A stretch of 64,000 nucleotides of DNA. Source: Actinoplanes couchii (GTDB taxonomy: Bacteria > Actinomycetota > Actinomycetes > Mycobacteriales > Micromonosporaceae). The stretch is taken from positions 124,001 through 188,000 of the forward strand of contig NZ_BOMG01000027.1 in the NCBI RefSeq assembly GCF_016862075.1, written 5' to 3'. The notes below the pieces were generated by a model. That model did no database searches, was not told the origin of the DNA, and saw only the letters and a program-made list of their open reading frames with translations. Made by a program: the position numbers and the translations under genes. Of the stretch, positions 52,121 to 62,118 are shown in pieces. The stretch's first letter is position 1. Every line of letters starts with the position of its first letter.

Positions 52121-53008
52121 GTGGCTTCCAGCAGGGACCGGCAGCGCAAGCTCGCGCGGGCGAAATACGACAGGCAACAAGCCCGCCGCGCCGAACGGGA
52201 GCACCGCAACCGCCGGATCACAGCCGGAGTCGGGGCCTCCCTGGCCGTCCTGCTGATCGCGGGTGGCGGCGCCTGGATCGGCGGCGCCTTCGACGGCGAC
52301 CCGGAGACCGACACCTCGGCCTCCGACACCTGCCTGTGGACGCCGTTGAGCACCGAGGGCAACCCGTCGCTGAAGAACGTCGGTGAACCGCCCACCAAGG
52401 ACATTCCCGAGACCGGCACCGAGACGATGACGATCACCACCGACAAGGGTGCGCCGATCGTCGTCAGCATCGACGTGGCGGCCTCGACCTGCGCCGCGGC
52501 CAGCTTCTCCTACCTGTCCGGCCGGCAGTTCTTCGACAACACCGAGTGCCACGAGCTGACCGCCGAGGGCGCCCTGCACTGCGGCGACCCGACCGGCACC
52601 GGTCTCGGCGGCCCGACCTACAGCTACTACAGCGAGAACGACCCGGCCGGCGCCCCGGCGCCGGACCCGAGCGCGAGCGCCGCCGCCACCGCTACCGAGG
52701 TGACCTATCCCAAGGGGACGGTCGCCCTGTTCGGCAACCCCAAGGGCGTCAACGGCAGCCAGTTCCTGATCTTCCACAAGGACTTCACGTCGGCCGACCC
52801 GCAGTACTCGATCCTGGGCAAGGTCACCGGCGGCCTGGACACGCTGGCCGCGATCGCGAAGATCCCGACGGTCGAGAACGATGCGGGCGAGAAGGTCAAG
52901 CCCAAGGACAAGATCACCGTCAAGACCCTGACCGTAGGCACGGACACCGCCGGTACGGCACCCACGGCCTCGGCCGGTGCCGCACCCGCAGCGAGCGTCC
53001 AGTCGTGA
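52121..53008 (+). CDS. Membrane-anchored cyclophilin-type peptidyl-prolyl isomerase, copy 1
   Basis: A 295-residue protein. A basic cytoplasmic N-terminus (ASSRDRQRKLARAKYDRQQA) precedes a transmembrane helix (about 34-55, AGVGASLAVLLIAGGGAWIG). The external cyclophilin domain (about 98-280) has FSYLSGRQFFDNTECHELTA and GTVALFGNPKGVNGSQFLIF. Compared with active cyclophilins, the Arg of the usual FHR motif is replaced (ECHEL), so prolyl isomerase activity may be weak. A Pro/Ala/Ser insert lies in the loop after the SYYSEN stretch. The GTG at 52121 is used. Copy 2 follows after 32 bases. Confidence 0.9.
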   Translation: MASSRDRQRKLARAKYDRQQARRAEREHRNRRITAGVGASLAVLLIAGGGAWIGGAFDGDPETDTSASDTCLWTPLSTEGNPSLKNVGEPPTKDIPETGTETMTITTDKGAPIVVSIDVAASTCAAASFSYLSGRQFFDNTECHELTAEGALHCGDPTGTGLGGPTYSYYSENDPAGAPAPDPSASAAATATEVTYPKGTVALFGNPKGVNGSQFLIFHKDFTSADPQYSILGKVTGGLDTLAAIAKIPTVENDAGEKVKPKDKITVKTLTVGTDTAGTAPTASAGAAPAASVQS

Positions 53009-53040
53009 GTGCGAAGGCAGAGAGCAACATGGAGGAGACC

Positions 53041-53925
53041 GTGTCGTCGATCAAGGACCGGCAGCGCGCGGCGGCGCGGGCCCGGCTCGAGAAGGAGATG
53101 GCCGAGCGTTCGGCGGCCGCTCGTAAGCGCCGGCAGCGGCAGGCGATCGTCGGCTCGGCGCTCGCGGTCGTGGTGATCGCCGGCATCGCGTTCTTCGTCG
53201 TGCAGGCGACGAGGAACGACGACAACAAGAGCACCGAGGCGGCCGCGGCCGACCCGAGTGCCAGCGCCGCGACCGAGCCCAGTCTGCCGCCCGCCCCGGC
53301 CGGCACCGCGAACTGCACCTGGATCCCCTCCGACGAGGCGACCGGCGGCAAGGTCAAGGACACCGGCGGCACCCCGGCCGGCAACGTCCCGGCGACCGGC
53401 ACCGACACCCTGAAGCTGGACACCAACCTCGGCGTCATCAGCGCGACGGTGGACAAGACGAAGGCCCCGTGCACCGCGGCCGCGTTCGAGTACCTGGCTG
53501 CCAAGAAGTTCTGGGACAACACCAAGTGCCACCGTCTCGTCAGCGAGGGCATCAAGGTCCTCCAGTGCGGTGACCCGTTCGCCAGCGGCGACGGCTATCG
53601 CGAGACCGACGGCACCGGCGGCCCGAACTTCATGTACCCGGAGGAGAACCTGCCGACCGAGGCGCAGGTGACCTACCCGAAGGGGACGATCGCCATGGCG
53701 CGTACCCAGCAGGAGGCCACCACCGGTAGCCAGTTCTTCATCGTCTACGAGGACATCCCCGCGACGTCCCTGCCGGCGCAGTACACCGTGCTCGGCAAGA
53801 TCACTTCGGGGATCGACCTGGTGGAGAAGGTCGGCAAGGCCGGCAGCGACAACGCCAACGGCCAGAGCGACGGTCACCCCAAGACCGAGGTCACCATCAA
53901 GTCCCTGACGATGGCCGCGGCCTGA
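53041..53925 (+). CDS. Membrane-anchored cyclophilin-type peptidyl-prolyl isomerase, copy 2
   Basis: A 294-residue paralog of the preceding gene. A charged coiled N-terminus (SSIKDRQRAAARARLEKEMA) is followed by a helix (AIVGSALAVVVIAGIAFFVV) and a Ser/Ala/Pro linker. The cyclophilin domain has FWDNTKCHRLVSEGIKVLQC with the His-Arg pair kept, and ATTGSQFFIVYEDIP. It is probably the more active copy and helps fold exported proteins outside the membrane. The GTG at 53041 has GGAGG five bases upstream; an ATG four codons earlier is less well placed. A strong terminator follows. Confidence 0.92.
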   Translation: MSSIKDRQRAAARARLEKEMAERSAAARKRRQRQAIVGSALAVVVIAGIAFFVVQATRNDDNKSTEAAAADPSASAATEPSLPPAPAGTANCTWIPSDEATGGKVKDTGGTPAGNVPATGTDTLKLDTNLGVISATVDKTKAPCTAAAFEYLAAKKFWDNTKCHRLVSEGIKVLQCGDPFASGDGYRETDGTGGPNFMYPEENLPTEAQVTYPKGTIAMARTQQEATTGSQFFIVYEDIPATSLPAQYTVLGKITSGIDLVEKVGKAGSDNANGQSDGHPKTEVTIKSLTMAAA

Positions 53926-53938
53926 CCTGTTGAACGAC

Positions 53939-53973
53939 GAAGCCCCGGTCCGCGTCACGCGGGCCGGGGCTTC
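53939..53973 (+). terminator. Terminator after the cyclophilin pair
   Basis: Stem GAAGCCCCGG / CCGGGGCTTC continued inward by CCGCG / CGCGG with one mismatch, and followed by TTCTTGT. It lies 14 bases after the stop, between convergent genes, so it may also serve relA. Confidence 0.85.
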
Positions 53974-54000
53974 TTCTTGTGGTCTGTTCCACCGGGCGGC

Positions 54001-56451
54001 TCAGGCTCCCGAGGTCACCCGGTAGGCGTCGAAGACACCGTCCACCTTGCGCACCGCGGCGACCAGGTGACCCAGGTGTTTCGGATCGGCCATCTCGAAC
54101 GTGAACCGGCTGACCGCCACCCGGTCACGGGTGGTGGTGACCGTCGCGGACAGGATGTTCACCCGCTCCTCGGACAGCACCCGGGTCACGTCGGCCAGCA
54201 GCTTGTGCCGGTCGAGGGCCTCCACCTGGATCGCCACCAGGAACGTGGACGCCGACGTCGGTTTCCAGCTGACCTCGACCACCCGCTCGGGCTGGTCGCG
54301 CAGGTCCTCGGCGTTGGCGCAGTCATCGCGGTGCACGCTGACCCCGCCGGACCGGGTGACGAACCCGAACACCGAGTCACCGGGAACCGGCGTGCAGCAG
54401 CGGGCCAGTTTCACCCAGACGTCCGAGACGTCCTTCACCACCACGCCCGGGTCCTGGGCGGCGCTGCGGTTGCGCGGCGGGCGGGTCGCGACGGCGGTCT
54501 CGGCGATGTCCTCGACCGCGCCCTCCTCGCCGCCGAAACCGGCGACCAGTTTCTGCACCACCGACTGGGCCGAGACGGCGCTCTCGCCGACCGCCGCGTA
54601 GAGCGACGCCACGTCCGGCAGGTGCAGGTCGCGGGCGATCGTCATGAGGTTCTCGTGGGTCAGCATGCGCTGCAGGGGCAGACCCTGCTTGCGCATCGCC
54701 TTGACGATCGCCTCCTTGCCGTCCTCGATCGCCTCCTCGCGGCGCTCCTTGTTGAAGTACTGCCGGATCTTCGTCCGGGCGCGCGGGCTCTTCACGAAGC
54801 CGAGCCAGTCCTGGGTGGGACCGGCCGTCGCCGACTTGGACGTGAAGATCTCGATCACGTCGCCGTTCGACAGCGGGGACTCCAGCGGCACCAGCTTGCC
54901 GTTCACCCGGGCGCCGATGCACTTGTGACCGACCTCGGTGTGCACCGCGTACGCGAAGTCCACCGGGGTCGAGCCGGTCGGCAGCGGGATCACGTCGCCC
55001 TTCGGCGTGAAGACGTAGACCTCCTGGCTGGAGAGGTCGAAGCGCAGCGCGTCCAGGAACTCGGACGGGTCGCTCGCCTCCCGCTGCCAGTCCAGCAGCT
55101 GCCGCAGCCAGGTCATCTCGTCGATGTGCGCCGGCGGGCCGACGATCGTCGCGCCCTTCTGCTCTTTGTATTTCCAGTGCGCGGCGATGCCGAACTCGGC
55201 GGTCCGGTGCATCGCGAACGTGCGGATCTGCATCTCGACCGGCTTACCGGTCGGGCCGATGACCGTCGTGTGCAACGACTGGTACATGTTGAACTTCGGC
55301 ATCGCGATGTAGTCCTTGAACCGGCCCGGCACCGGCTGCCAGTTCGCGTGGATGACACCCAGCGCGGCATAGCAGTCCCGGACCGTGTCGACCAGGATGC
55401 GGACGCCGACCAGGTCGTAGATGTCGTTGAAGTCGCGGCCCCGCACGATCATCTTCTGATAGATCGAGTAGAGGTGCTTCGGCCGGCCGGTCGTCTCGGC
55501 CTTGATCTTCGCCGATTTCAGATCCAGGCTGACCCGGTTGGTGACCTGCCGCAACAGCGCCTCACGCTGCGGCTGGTGCTCACCGATCAGGCGGTTGATC
55601 TCCTCGAACCGCTTCGGGAACAGCGTGCCGAAGGCGAGATCCTCCAGCTCCCACTTGATCGTGTTCATACCGAGGCGGTGGGCCAGCGGGGCCAGGATCT
55701 CCAGCGTCTCCTTGGCCTTCTGCTCCTGCTTGGCGCGGGGCAGGAAGGTCAGGGTGCGCATGTTGTGCAGCCGGTCGGCCAGCTTGATCACCAGGACCCG
55801 CGGGTCCTTGGCCATCGCCACGACCATCTTGCGGATCGTCTCGGCCTTCGCCGCGTCACCCAGCTTGACCCGGTCGAGTTTCGTCACGCCGTCGACCAGC
55901 AGCGCCACCTCGGCGCCGAAGTCGTTGCGCATGCTCTCCAGGGAGTAGTCGGTGTCCTCGATCGTGTCGTGCAGCAGCGCGGCCACCAGCGTCGTGGTGT
56001 CCATGCCCAGGTTCGCCAGGATCGTCGCCACCGCGAGCGGGTGCGTGATGTAGGGGTCACCGGACTTGCGGTACTGCCCGGAGTGCCAGCGGGCCGCGAC
56101 GTCGAACGCCTTCTGCAGCGCCCGGCCGTCGGCTTTCGGATGGCTGGCGCGGTGGGTCGCGATCAGCGGCTCGAGAACCTCGCTGACCTGCGTGCTCTGC
56201 CAGGGCGCGTTGAACCGGGCGAGCCGGGCCCGAACCCGGCGGCCGGTGGGTGCGCTGGCCAGCCCGAAACCGCTGCCCGGCTCATCCGCGGGAGCGAGTG
56301 GCTGGGTGGTGTCGGGATCAGGGGGCGAACCATCGCCCGAACTCTGGGACGGTTGCACCGTGCCCTCCGCCGGAGGAACGACGTCGCTGGACACCGGGCT
56401 CCTCACACGTTCGCCGGAATCTGGATCACTGAAATCTGAAGGTTCGCCCAT
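54001..56451 (-). CDS. relA: Bifunctional (p)ppGpp synthetase/hydrolase (Rel)
   Basis: An 816-residue long RelA/SpoT homolog, the stringent-response enzyme. After about 75 acidic Pro/Ser-rich residues come the HD hydrolase domain ([33 protein letters not shown]) and the synthetase domain ([40 protein letters not shown]). The TGS domain follows ([20 protein letters not shown]), then a zinc-finger/helical region ([20 protein letters not shown]) and a C-terminal ACT domain ([20 protein letters not shown]). The HD residues are intact, so it should both make and degrade the alarmone. The ATG at 56451 is chosen for its nearby GGGTAGG; one at 56523 is possible. Follows apt, the conserved order. Confidence 0.95.
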   Translation of the reverse strand: MGEPSDFSDPDSGERVRSPVSSDVVPPAEGTVQPSQSSGDGSPPDPDTTQPLAPADEPGSGFGLASAPTGRRVRARLARFNAPWQSTQVSEVLEPLIATHRASHPKADGRALQKAFDVAARWHSGQYRKSGDPYITHPLAVATILANLGMDTTTLVAALLHDTIEDTDYSLESMRNDFGAEVALLVDGVTKLDRVKLGDAAKAETIRKMVVAMAKDPRVLVIKLADRLHNMRTLTFLPRAKQEQKAKETLEILAPLAHRLGMNTIKWELEDLAFGTLFPKRFEEINRLIGEHQPQREALLRQVTNRVSLDLKSAKIKAETTGRPKHLYSIYQKMIVRGRDFNDIYDLVGVRILVDTVRDCYAALGVIHANWQPVPGRFKDYIAMPKFNMYQSLHTTVIGPTGKPVEMQIRTFAMHRTAEFGIAAHWKYKEQKGATIVGPPAHIDEMTWLRQLLDWQREASDPSEFLDALRFDLSSQEVYVFTPKGDVIPLPTGSTPVDFAYAVHTEVGHKCIGARVNGKLVPLESPLSNGDVIEIFTSKSATAGPTQDWLGFVKSPRARTKIRQYFNKERREEAIEDGKEAIVKAMRKQGLPLQRMLTHENLMTIARDLHLPDVASLYAAVGESAVSAQSVVQKLVAGFGGEEGAVEDIAETAVATRPPRNRSAAQDPGVVVKDVSDVWVKLARCCTPVPGDSVFGFVTRSGGVSVHRDDCANAEDLRDQPERVVEVSWKPTSASTFLVAIQVEALDRHKLLADVTRVLSEERVNILSATVTTTRDRVAVSRFTFEMADPKHLGHLVAAVRKVDGVFDAYRVTSGA

Positions 56452-56533
56452 CCTACCCGCACCGCCCTGCTGGTTGCCCCGGCCGAACCTACGAAAAAGC
56501 GAGCCCGGCCGGGCGAAGAACATCGAAGACGGA

Positions 56534-57097
56534 TCAAACGGTCAGCAGAGCGTGTACCTTCCGTGGGCTCAGCCGCTCCCGCCCGTCCAGGAAACCCAGC
56601 TCCATCAGGACGGTGAACCCGGAGACCACGCCACCGGCCCGCTCCACCAGGTCCATCGTCGCGCCCGCCGTGCCACCGGTGGCGAGCACGTCGTCGACCA
56701 CCAGGACACGCTGTCCGGGCGTGAACGCGCCCTCGTGCACCTCCAGGGTAGCCTCGCCGTACTCCAGCGCGTACGACGCGGAGAAAGCCGGTCGCGGCAG
56801 CTTCCCGGCCTTGCGGACCGGGACCACACCCACCCCCGTCGCGTACGCGATGGCGGCGGCCAGCACGAACCCGCGCGCCTCCACCCCGGCCACCACGTCG
56901 AACGAGCCGGGGCCCCAGTGCGCGACGATGCCGTCGACGACCTTCTTGAACGTCGGGCCGTCACCGAAGAACGGCATCAGATCCTTGAAGAGGACACCCG
57001 GTTTCGGGAAGTCCGGCACGTCGACGGTGCCGCTCGCGACCAGTGCTGCCAACTCCGGCCCGCTGTCGCCGCTCACCGGCTGGTTCTCGCTACTCAC
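56534..57097 (-). CDS. apt: Adenine phosphoribosyltransferase
   Basis: A 187-residue purine-salvage enzyme (adenine + PRPP to AMP). Family features are [40 protein letters not shown] and the PRPP loop [20 protein letters not shown]. The N-terminal 15 residues are extra and hydrophilic. It starts with GTG at 57097; the ribosome site is weak and a slightly different start cannot be excluded. It sits between secF and relA, as in most actinobacteria. Confidence 0.95.
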   Translation of the reverse strand: MSSENQPVSGDSGPELAALVASGTVDVPDFPKPGVLFKDLMPFFGDGPTFKKVVDGIVAHWGPGSFDVVAGVEARGFVLAAAIAYATGVGVVPVRKAGKLPRPAFSASYALEYGEATLEVHEGAFTPGQRVLVVDDVLATGGTAGATMDLVERAGGVVSGFTVLMELGFLDGRERLSPRKVHALLTV

Positions 57098-57113
57098 GGC
57101 GGACAGCCTAACG

Positions 57114-57153
57114 GGCGCGGCCCGCCACCCCGGGTGGGGTGGCGGGCCGCGCC
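57114..57153 (-). terminator. Terminator of the secD-secF transcript
   Basis: Perfect 18-bp stem GGCGCGGCCCGCCACCCC / GGGGTGGCGGGCCGCGCC with a GGGT loop, 14 bases after the secF stop and just upstream of apt. The apt-relA pair therefore needs its own promoter, or read-through. Confidence 0.9.
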
Positions 57154-57167
57154 GGTGTCAGGGGACG

Positions 57168-58316
57168 TCAGGGGCGCTTGCCCCCGGGACGGCTGCCACC
57201 ACGCTTCTGTGCCGGGCGGGCGCCCGGGCGCGGGGTGGTGCTGCCCGCGAACGCAGGCACCTCGTCCGAGGCGGCCGGGTTCGTGCCGGTCCCGTCCTGG
57301 CTCACCGCGACGGAGCGCTGGTTCCGCTTGGCCATCACCCGGGCGTTGTGGGCCTTGATCCGCGGCTCCTGGTCCTTCAGATAGCTCAGCACCGGGGCGG
57401 CGAACACGATCGACGCCGCGACACCGATGCCCATGCCCACGAAGAGCACCAGGCCGAGGTCCTTCAGGGTGCCCGCGCCGAGCAGGCCGGCACCGATGAA
57501 GAGCACACCACCGACCGGCAGCAGAGCCACCAGACCGGTGTTGAGCGAGCGCATCAGGGTCTGGTTGACGGCCAGGTTGGTGGCCTCGGAGTACGTCCGG
57601 GTGCTGCCCGCCGTGATGCCGCGGGTGTTCTCCTGGATCTTGTCGAACACCACGACCACGTCGTAGAGCGAGAAACCGAGGATCGTCAGGAAGCCGATCA
57701 CCGTGTACGGCGTGAGCTCGAACCCGACCAGCGAGTAGACACCCGCCGTGACGATCATGTCGAGCAGCAGCGACGCGAGGGCCGCCACCGCCATCCGCCA
57801 CTCGAACCGGACCACCAGATAGACGGTGACCAGGATCAGGAAGATGACCAGGCCGAGGATGGCCTTGTCGATGACCGCGCCACCCCAGGCCGCGGAGACC
57901 TGCTCGTCACCGATCTGGCTGGCCTCCAGCCCCAGGTCGGCTTCGATCAGGCCCTTGACCTGCGCCATCTCCGCCGAGGACAGCGCCGGGGAGCGGACCA
58001 CGAAGTTGGCGCTGGCGCCCTCACCGATCTGCTGGGCAGCGGTGACCTGAGCGCCCGGCTGCACCTCGTGGACGGCGTCGCCGACCGCGTTGAAGACGTC
58101 CTCCGCGGTCAGCGTCTGGCCCGCGACCACCGCCGGGACGGAGAACTTGCTGCCGCCGGCGAACTCGATGCCGAGGTGGAAGCCCCGGAAGACGAAGCTG
58201 CCCAGGGAGATCGCCACCAGCACGGCCGCGATGGTGAACCACATCTTGCGGCGACCGATGATCTGGATGTTCGCCTCGCCCTGGTACAGGCGATTCGCGA
58301 AACCGGAGCCGGCCAT
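57168..58316 (-). CDS. secF: Protein translocase subunit SecF
   Basis: A 382-residue inner-membrane RND-type protein that, with SecD, uses the proton gradient to pull exported proteins out of SecYEG. There are six helices. The first is followed by FRGFHLGIEFAGGSKFSVPA, and the motif VTAGVYSLVGFELTPYTVIG and FLTILGFSLYDVVVVFDKI are in TM4-5. The C-terminal 60 residues form a basic Pro/Gly/Arg-rich cytoplasmic tail (RPAQKRGGSRPGGKRP), longer than in E. coli. The ATG at 58316 lies one base after the secD stop, with AGGAGG upstream. Confidence 0.96.
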   Translation of the reverse strand: MAGSGFANRLYQGEANIQIIGRRKMWFTIAAVLVAISLGSFVFRGFHLGIEFAGGSKFSVPAVVAGQTLTAEDVFNAVGDAVHEVQPGAQVTAAQQIGEGASANFVVRSPALSSAEMAQVKGLIEADLGLEASQIGDEQVSAAWGGAVIDKAILGLVIFLILVTVYLVVRFEWRMAVAALASLLLDMIVTAGVYSLVGFELTPYTVIGFLTILGFSLYDVVVVFDKIQENTRGITAGSTRTYSEATNLAVNQTLMRSLNTGLVALLPVGGVLFIGAGLLGAGTLKDLGLVLFVGMGIGVAASIVFAAPVLSYLKDQEPRIKAHNARVMAKRNQRSVAVSQDGTGTNPAASDEVPAFAGSTTPRPGARPAQKRGGSRPGGKRP

Positions 58317-58317
58317 G

Positions 58318-60210
58318 TCAGGCCTCCTTCTGGCTGGTACGCAGGGCACGGCCGAGACCGCTCACCCGGGGCGACAGGAACGCCTTGGTACTGGCGAGCA
58401 CCGTCATGATCGGGTGCCGGAACAGGAACACCACGACCAGGTCGAGCACGGTCGACAGGCCGAGCGCGAAGGCGAGGCCCTGCACCTGGCCGATCGACAC
58501 GATGTAGAGAACCACGGCACACATGATCGTGATGGCGTTCGCCGAGATGATCGTGCGCCGGGCCCGGTGCCACGCCCGTGGAACCGCGCTGCGCGGACTC
58601 CGGCCCTCGTGGATCTCGTCCTTCAACCGCTCGAAGTAGATGACGAACGAGTCCGCCGCCACACCCAACGAGACGATGAAACCGACGATACCCGCCAGAG
58701 TGAGGGTGAAGCCGATCGAGCGACCCAGGAACACCAGGGCGCCGAAGGTGAGCAGGGCGGACAGGCCCAGGCTCAGGAAGATCACCAGGCCGAGCATCCG
58801 GTAGTAGAAGAACGAGTAGATCGCCACCAGGCCGAGGCCGATCGCGGCGGCGAGCAGGCCCGCCTCCAGCTGCTGGCCACCGACGGTCGCGGAGACGGTC
58901 TGCGCCGGGCCGGACTCGAAGGTGACCGGGATGGCGCCGAAGTTCAGCTGGTCGGCGAGCTCCTTGGCGGAGGCCGAGTTGAAGTCACCGGTGATCTGCG
59001 ACTGACCGGTCAGCACGCCCTGGATCTGCGGCGCGGAGACGATCTCCTTGTCCAGGACCACGGCCACCGCACAGTGCTCGACGTTCGGGTAGAGCGAGCT
59101 GGCCGCGATGTAGCAGGGGTCGCTGGTGGTGGCCTCGAACGCCTTGCGGGTCAGAGCGGCCCACTTGTTCTGGCCGGCGCTCTTGAAGTCGAGCGAGACG
59201 ACCCACTGGTTCTGGGTGGTGTCCAGCTGCGGGCTGGCCTTGTCGATGTCGTCACCGACGACCTCGGCCTTGTCCAGCATGACCTTGGCGCCCTGGTAGC
59301 AGGCGATGACCTCGCTGTTGATGTCGTCGATCGCGCCGTTCGGCCGCTTGTCCAGCTGCTCGCAGCTGATCGTCGGCACGTTGAACTGCATCTGCGGGTC
59401 GAGCGCGTTGACCTCGAGCGGGGTCAGCGTGGAGAACGGCTTGAACGGCAGGCCGGCCTTCGGCTCGGTGGACAGGTCCACCGGGGCGGTCAGCTTCTCG
59501 GCGGCGGCCCAGACGGCGGCGCCGACCTTCTTGGCGATCGCGGCGCGCTGTTCCTTCTGGTCCGCGGTCACCGGGGCCTCGGCGGCCGGAGCCGACGCGG
59601 AAGCCGACGGGGCGGCGGACGGCTCGGCCGAGACGCTCGGCGCCGGAGCGCCACCGCCCTGGCCACCGGTCGACGCCGACGAGGTGACCTCGGGAGCCTT
59701 GCTGCCGGACGCCGACGGCGCGGCGGAACCGGACGCGGACGGCTTGGCGCTGCCACTGGCCGAGACGCTCGGCGACGGGCTCGGCGGGTTGAGCGCGACC
59801 GAGGCGACGTCGCCGGTCACGCCGGTGAGCAGCCGGAACCGCATGTTCGCGGCCTTCGACAGGTCCTTGAGCTGGTCGTCGGCCTTACCGGCGAGCGAGA
59901 CGACGATGGTGTTGTTGCCCTGGATGACCACCTCGGCCTCGGAGACGCCGAGAGCGTTGACCCGGCTCTCGATGATCTCCTGCGCCAGCTCCATGGCCTC
60001 CTTGGTGGGCGGCGCGCCCTGCTGGGAGGCGATGTAGGTGGCCTGCGTGCCACCGATGAGGTCGAGGCCCAGCTTCGGCTCCAGCCGATCCTTCCAGGTG
60101 CCGCTGGCGCCGGCCCCGAAGAAGACCAGCAGATACAGGACGACGAAGACCAGACCGAGCACGCCGAGTTGGCGTCCAGGATGCATCTGTCCCTGAGGTG
60201 GTCGTGCCAC
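58318..60210 (-). CDS. secD: Protein translocase subunit SecD
   Basis: A 630-residue RND-type partner of SecF. Helix 1 (LGVLGLVFVVLYLLVFFGAG) is followed by LGLDLIGGTQATYIA, the P1 head domain (ESRVNALGVSEAEVVIQGNN), and five further C-terminal helices with GFIVSLGVAADSFVIYFERL, which contains the conserved Asp near the proton path. Between about 137 and 215 there is an insert of some 80 residues rich in Ser, Ala, Pro and Gly (PSPSPSVSASGSAKPSASG), probably a flexible extracytoplasmic linker. The GTG at 60210 has GGGAGA seven bases upstream. Confidence 0.96.
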   Translation of the reverse strand: MARPPQGQMHPGRQLGVLGLVFVVLYLLVFFGAGASGTWKDRLEPKLGLDLIGGTQATYIASQQGAPPTKEAMELAQEIIESRVNALGVSEAEVVIQGNNTIVVSLAGKADDQLKDLSKAANMRFRLLTGVTGDVASVALNPPSPSPSVSASGSAKPSASGSAAPSASGSKAPEVTSSASTGGQGGGAPAPSVSAEPSAAPSASASAPAAEAPVTADQKEQRAAIAKKVGAAVWAAAEKLTAPVDLSTEPKAGLPFKPFSTLTPLEVNALDPQMQFNVPTISCEQLDKRPNGAIDDINSEVIACYQGAKVMLDKAEVVGDDIDKASPQLDTTQNQWVVSLDFKSAGQNKWAALTRKAFEATTSDPCYIAASSLYPNVEHCAVAVVLDKEIVSAPQIQGVLTGQSQITGDFNSASAKELADQLNFGAIPVTFESGPAQTVSATVGGQQLEAGLLAAAIGLGLVAIYSFFYYRMLGLVIFLSLGLSALLTFGALVFLGRSIGFTLTLAGIVGFIVSLGVAADSFVIYFERLKDEIHEGRSPRSAVPRAWHRARRTIISANAITIMCAVVLYIVSIGQVQGLAFALGLSTVLDLVVVFLFRHPIMTVLASTKAFLSPRVSGLGRALRTSQKEA

Positions 60211-60346
60211 GGCGTTAGGTCTCCCTGTGTTCGGCCGCGTGGCTGCGCGGCGCTAGGTGTCTTAGACCGGCCGTCGACGGTCGAACGGCGGGCTGACGCA
60301 CCGGGCCGGCGTGATCACCACCGGACCGGTGCGCGGGAACTACGGG

Positions 60347-60769
60347 TCAGTCCTGCTTACGCACTTCGGTGACGGGAGACTCCGGCTGATCCGTCTTGGA
60401 CTCCTCGACCTTGGACTCCTCGACGGGAGAATCCTCAGCGGTGGGCACCTCGACGTCGGGCTCCGGGATTTCCTCACCGGACTTGTGAACGACTCGGGCG
60501 ATCGCGGGACGCGCGAAACGAACCTGCACATCGGGGGCGATCTCGAGCAGAACCTCGTCGTCGGAGACGCCGGCGACGGTGCCGTGCAGGCCGCCGATGG
60601 TCACGATCTGGTCGCCCGGTCCGAGCGAGCTCTGCATCTCCTGTGCCTTGCGGCGCTGCTTCTGCTGCGGGCGGATCATCACGAAGTACATGAAGCCGAA
60701 GAGCAGAACCAGAATCAGCAGGAACGAATAATTGCCGCCGCCGGCTGGCGCGTCGGTTGCTGCGAGCAC
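60347..60769 (-). CDS. yajC: Preprotein translocase accessory subunit YajC
   Basis: A 140-residue single-pass membrane protein of the Sec holo-translocon. A short external N-terminus precedes the helix (about 13-33, NYSFLLILVLLFGFMYFVMI). The family block RPQQKQRRKAQEMQSSLGPG and GDQIVTIGGLHGTVAGVSDD follow. The C-terminal 40 residues are an acidic tail with KVEES repeats. It starts with GTG at 60769. It is separated from secD by 136 bases with no gene, so a second promoter for secD is possible. Confidence 0.95.
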   Translation of the reverse strand: MLAATDAPAGGGNYSFLLILVLLFGFMYFVMIRPQQKQRRKAQEMQSSLGPGDQIVTIGGLHGTVAGVSDDEVLLEIAPDVQVRFARPAIARVVHKSGEEIPEPDVEVPTAEDSPVEESKVEESKTDQPESPVTEVRKQD

Positions 60770-60918
60770 GAAAAAGCCTTCCGTCAGCCGCCGGCGCGAC
60801 GAGTGTGGGCGGGCACCGGAGGTGATCTGCAGAATCCTGTTGGAACGGCGGCGAGTCTAATAGGTCAACCTGGAGATAACGAATGCGGCACACGTCACGT
60901 TCACATCACGAGGGATAT

Positions 60919-61965
60919 TTATACGTCTCGGGCGAACAGGTCACCCTGAAACACACCGCCGCGGCCATCGGTGGGTGGCGTTTTGCCCAGATGTGCCCAG
61001 CCCGCCTCGGTGGCCACCCGGCCCCGCGGGGTCCGCGCCAGCAGCCCGGCCCGCACCAGGAACGGCTCGCACACCTCCTCGACCGTGTCGGACTGCTCCC
61101 CCACCGCGACGGCGAGGGTGGACAGACCGACCGGACCGCCCTTGAAGGACTCGATCAGCGCCCGCAGCACCGCCCGGTCCAGCCGGTCCAGGCCGAGCGC
61201 GTCGACGTCGTACACCTGCAGTGCCGCCTTGGCGACCTCCTCGGTGACCACGCCGTCCGCCCGGACCTCGGCGAAGTCGCGCACCCGGCGCAGCAGCCGG
61301 TTCGCGATACGCGGGGTGCCCCGGGACCGGCCGGCGATCTCGGCCGCGCCCTCGGCGGTGATCCGCACGCCCAGGATCCGCGCCGACCGGTGCAGCAGAG
61401 CGTCCAGATCGGCCGGTGAGTAGAAGTCCAGGTGCGCGACGAACCCGAACCGGTCACGCATCGGGCCGGACAGCAGGCCGGCCCGGGTGGTGGCCCCGAC
61501 CAGGGTGAACGGCTCCACGTCCAGCGGAATCGCGGTCGCGCCGGGGCCCTTGCCGACGACCACGTCGACCCGGAAGTCCTCCATCGCCGAGTAGAGCAGC
61601 TCCTCGGCCGGTTTCGCGATGCGGTGGATCTCGTCGATGAACAGCACGTCCCCCGGGGCCAGCCCGGTCAGGATGGCGGCCAGGTCGCCGGACCGCTCGA
61701 TCACCGGGCCACTGGTGGTCCGGATCCCGGTGCCCAGCTCGGCGGCCACAATGTTGGCCAGGGTGGTCTTGCCCAGGCCGGGCGGGCCGGACAGCAGGAT
61801 GTGATCCGGCGGGGTGCCCCGGCCCATCGACGCCTTCAACAGCAGCTCCAGCTGGTCGCGGACCCGGTGCTGGGCGATGAAGTCGGACAGCCGGCGCGGG
61901 CGGACGCTGGCCTCGGCGTCGAGGTCCTCGTCGATCGGGTCCGGGGAGACGATCTCGTCGTTCAC
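60919..61965 (-). CDS. ruvB: Holliday junction branch-migration ATPase RuvB
   Basis: A 348-residue AAA+ motor that drives branch migration with RuvA. The Walker A is [20 protein letters not shown], the Walker B is [19 protein letters not shown], with [20 protein letters not shown] near the start and the C-terminal winged helix [16 protein letters not shown]. The GTG at 61965 is used. 153 bases of lower-GC DNA separate it from ruvA, where it is usually almost contiguous. Confidence 0.97.
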   Translation of the reverse strand: MNDEIVSPDPIDEDLDAEASVRPRRLSDFIAQHRVRDQLELLLKASMGRGTPPDHILLSGPPGLGKTTLANIVAAELGTGIRTTSGPVIERSGDLAAILTGLAPGDVLFIDEIHRIAKPAEELLYSAMEDFRVDVVVGKGPGATAIPLDVEPFTLVGATTRAGLLSGPMRDRFGFVAHLDFYSPADLDALLHRSARILGVRITAEGAAEIAGRSRGTPRIANRLLRRVRDFAEVRADGVVTEEVAKAALQVYDVDALGLDRLDRAVLRALIESFKGGPVGLSTLAVAVGEQSDTVEEVCEPFLVRAGLLARTPRGRVATEAGWAHLGKTPPTDGRGGVFQGDLFARDV

Positions 61966-62118
61966 CGGGCGTCACACAGCGACATCGAGATCCTCCTGAC
62001 CTGTACAACCGTTCGAATCAGCCTACCGGCACCGGAAAATACGTTCGGTATTCGTGGCCGGCACCATTCAGCGCGCCGGCCGATCACCCTAAGCAATTGA
62101 CGTCACCCGATGTAACAA

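Noticed and set aside
53977..56439. 820-codon plus-strand open frame opposite relA
   Set aside because: Composition is His/Gln/Arg/Val-rich antisense of relA codons; relA on the minus strand has all expected domains.
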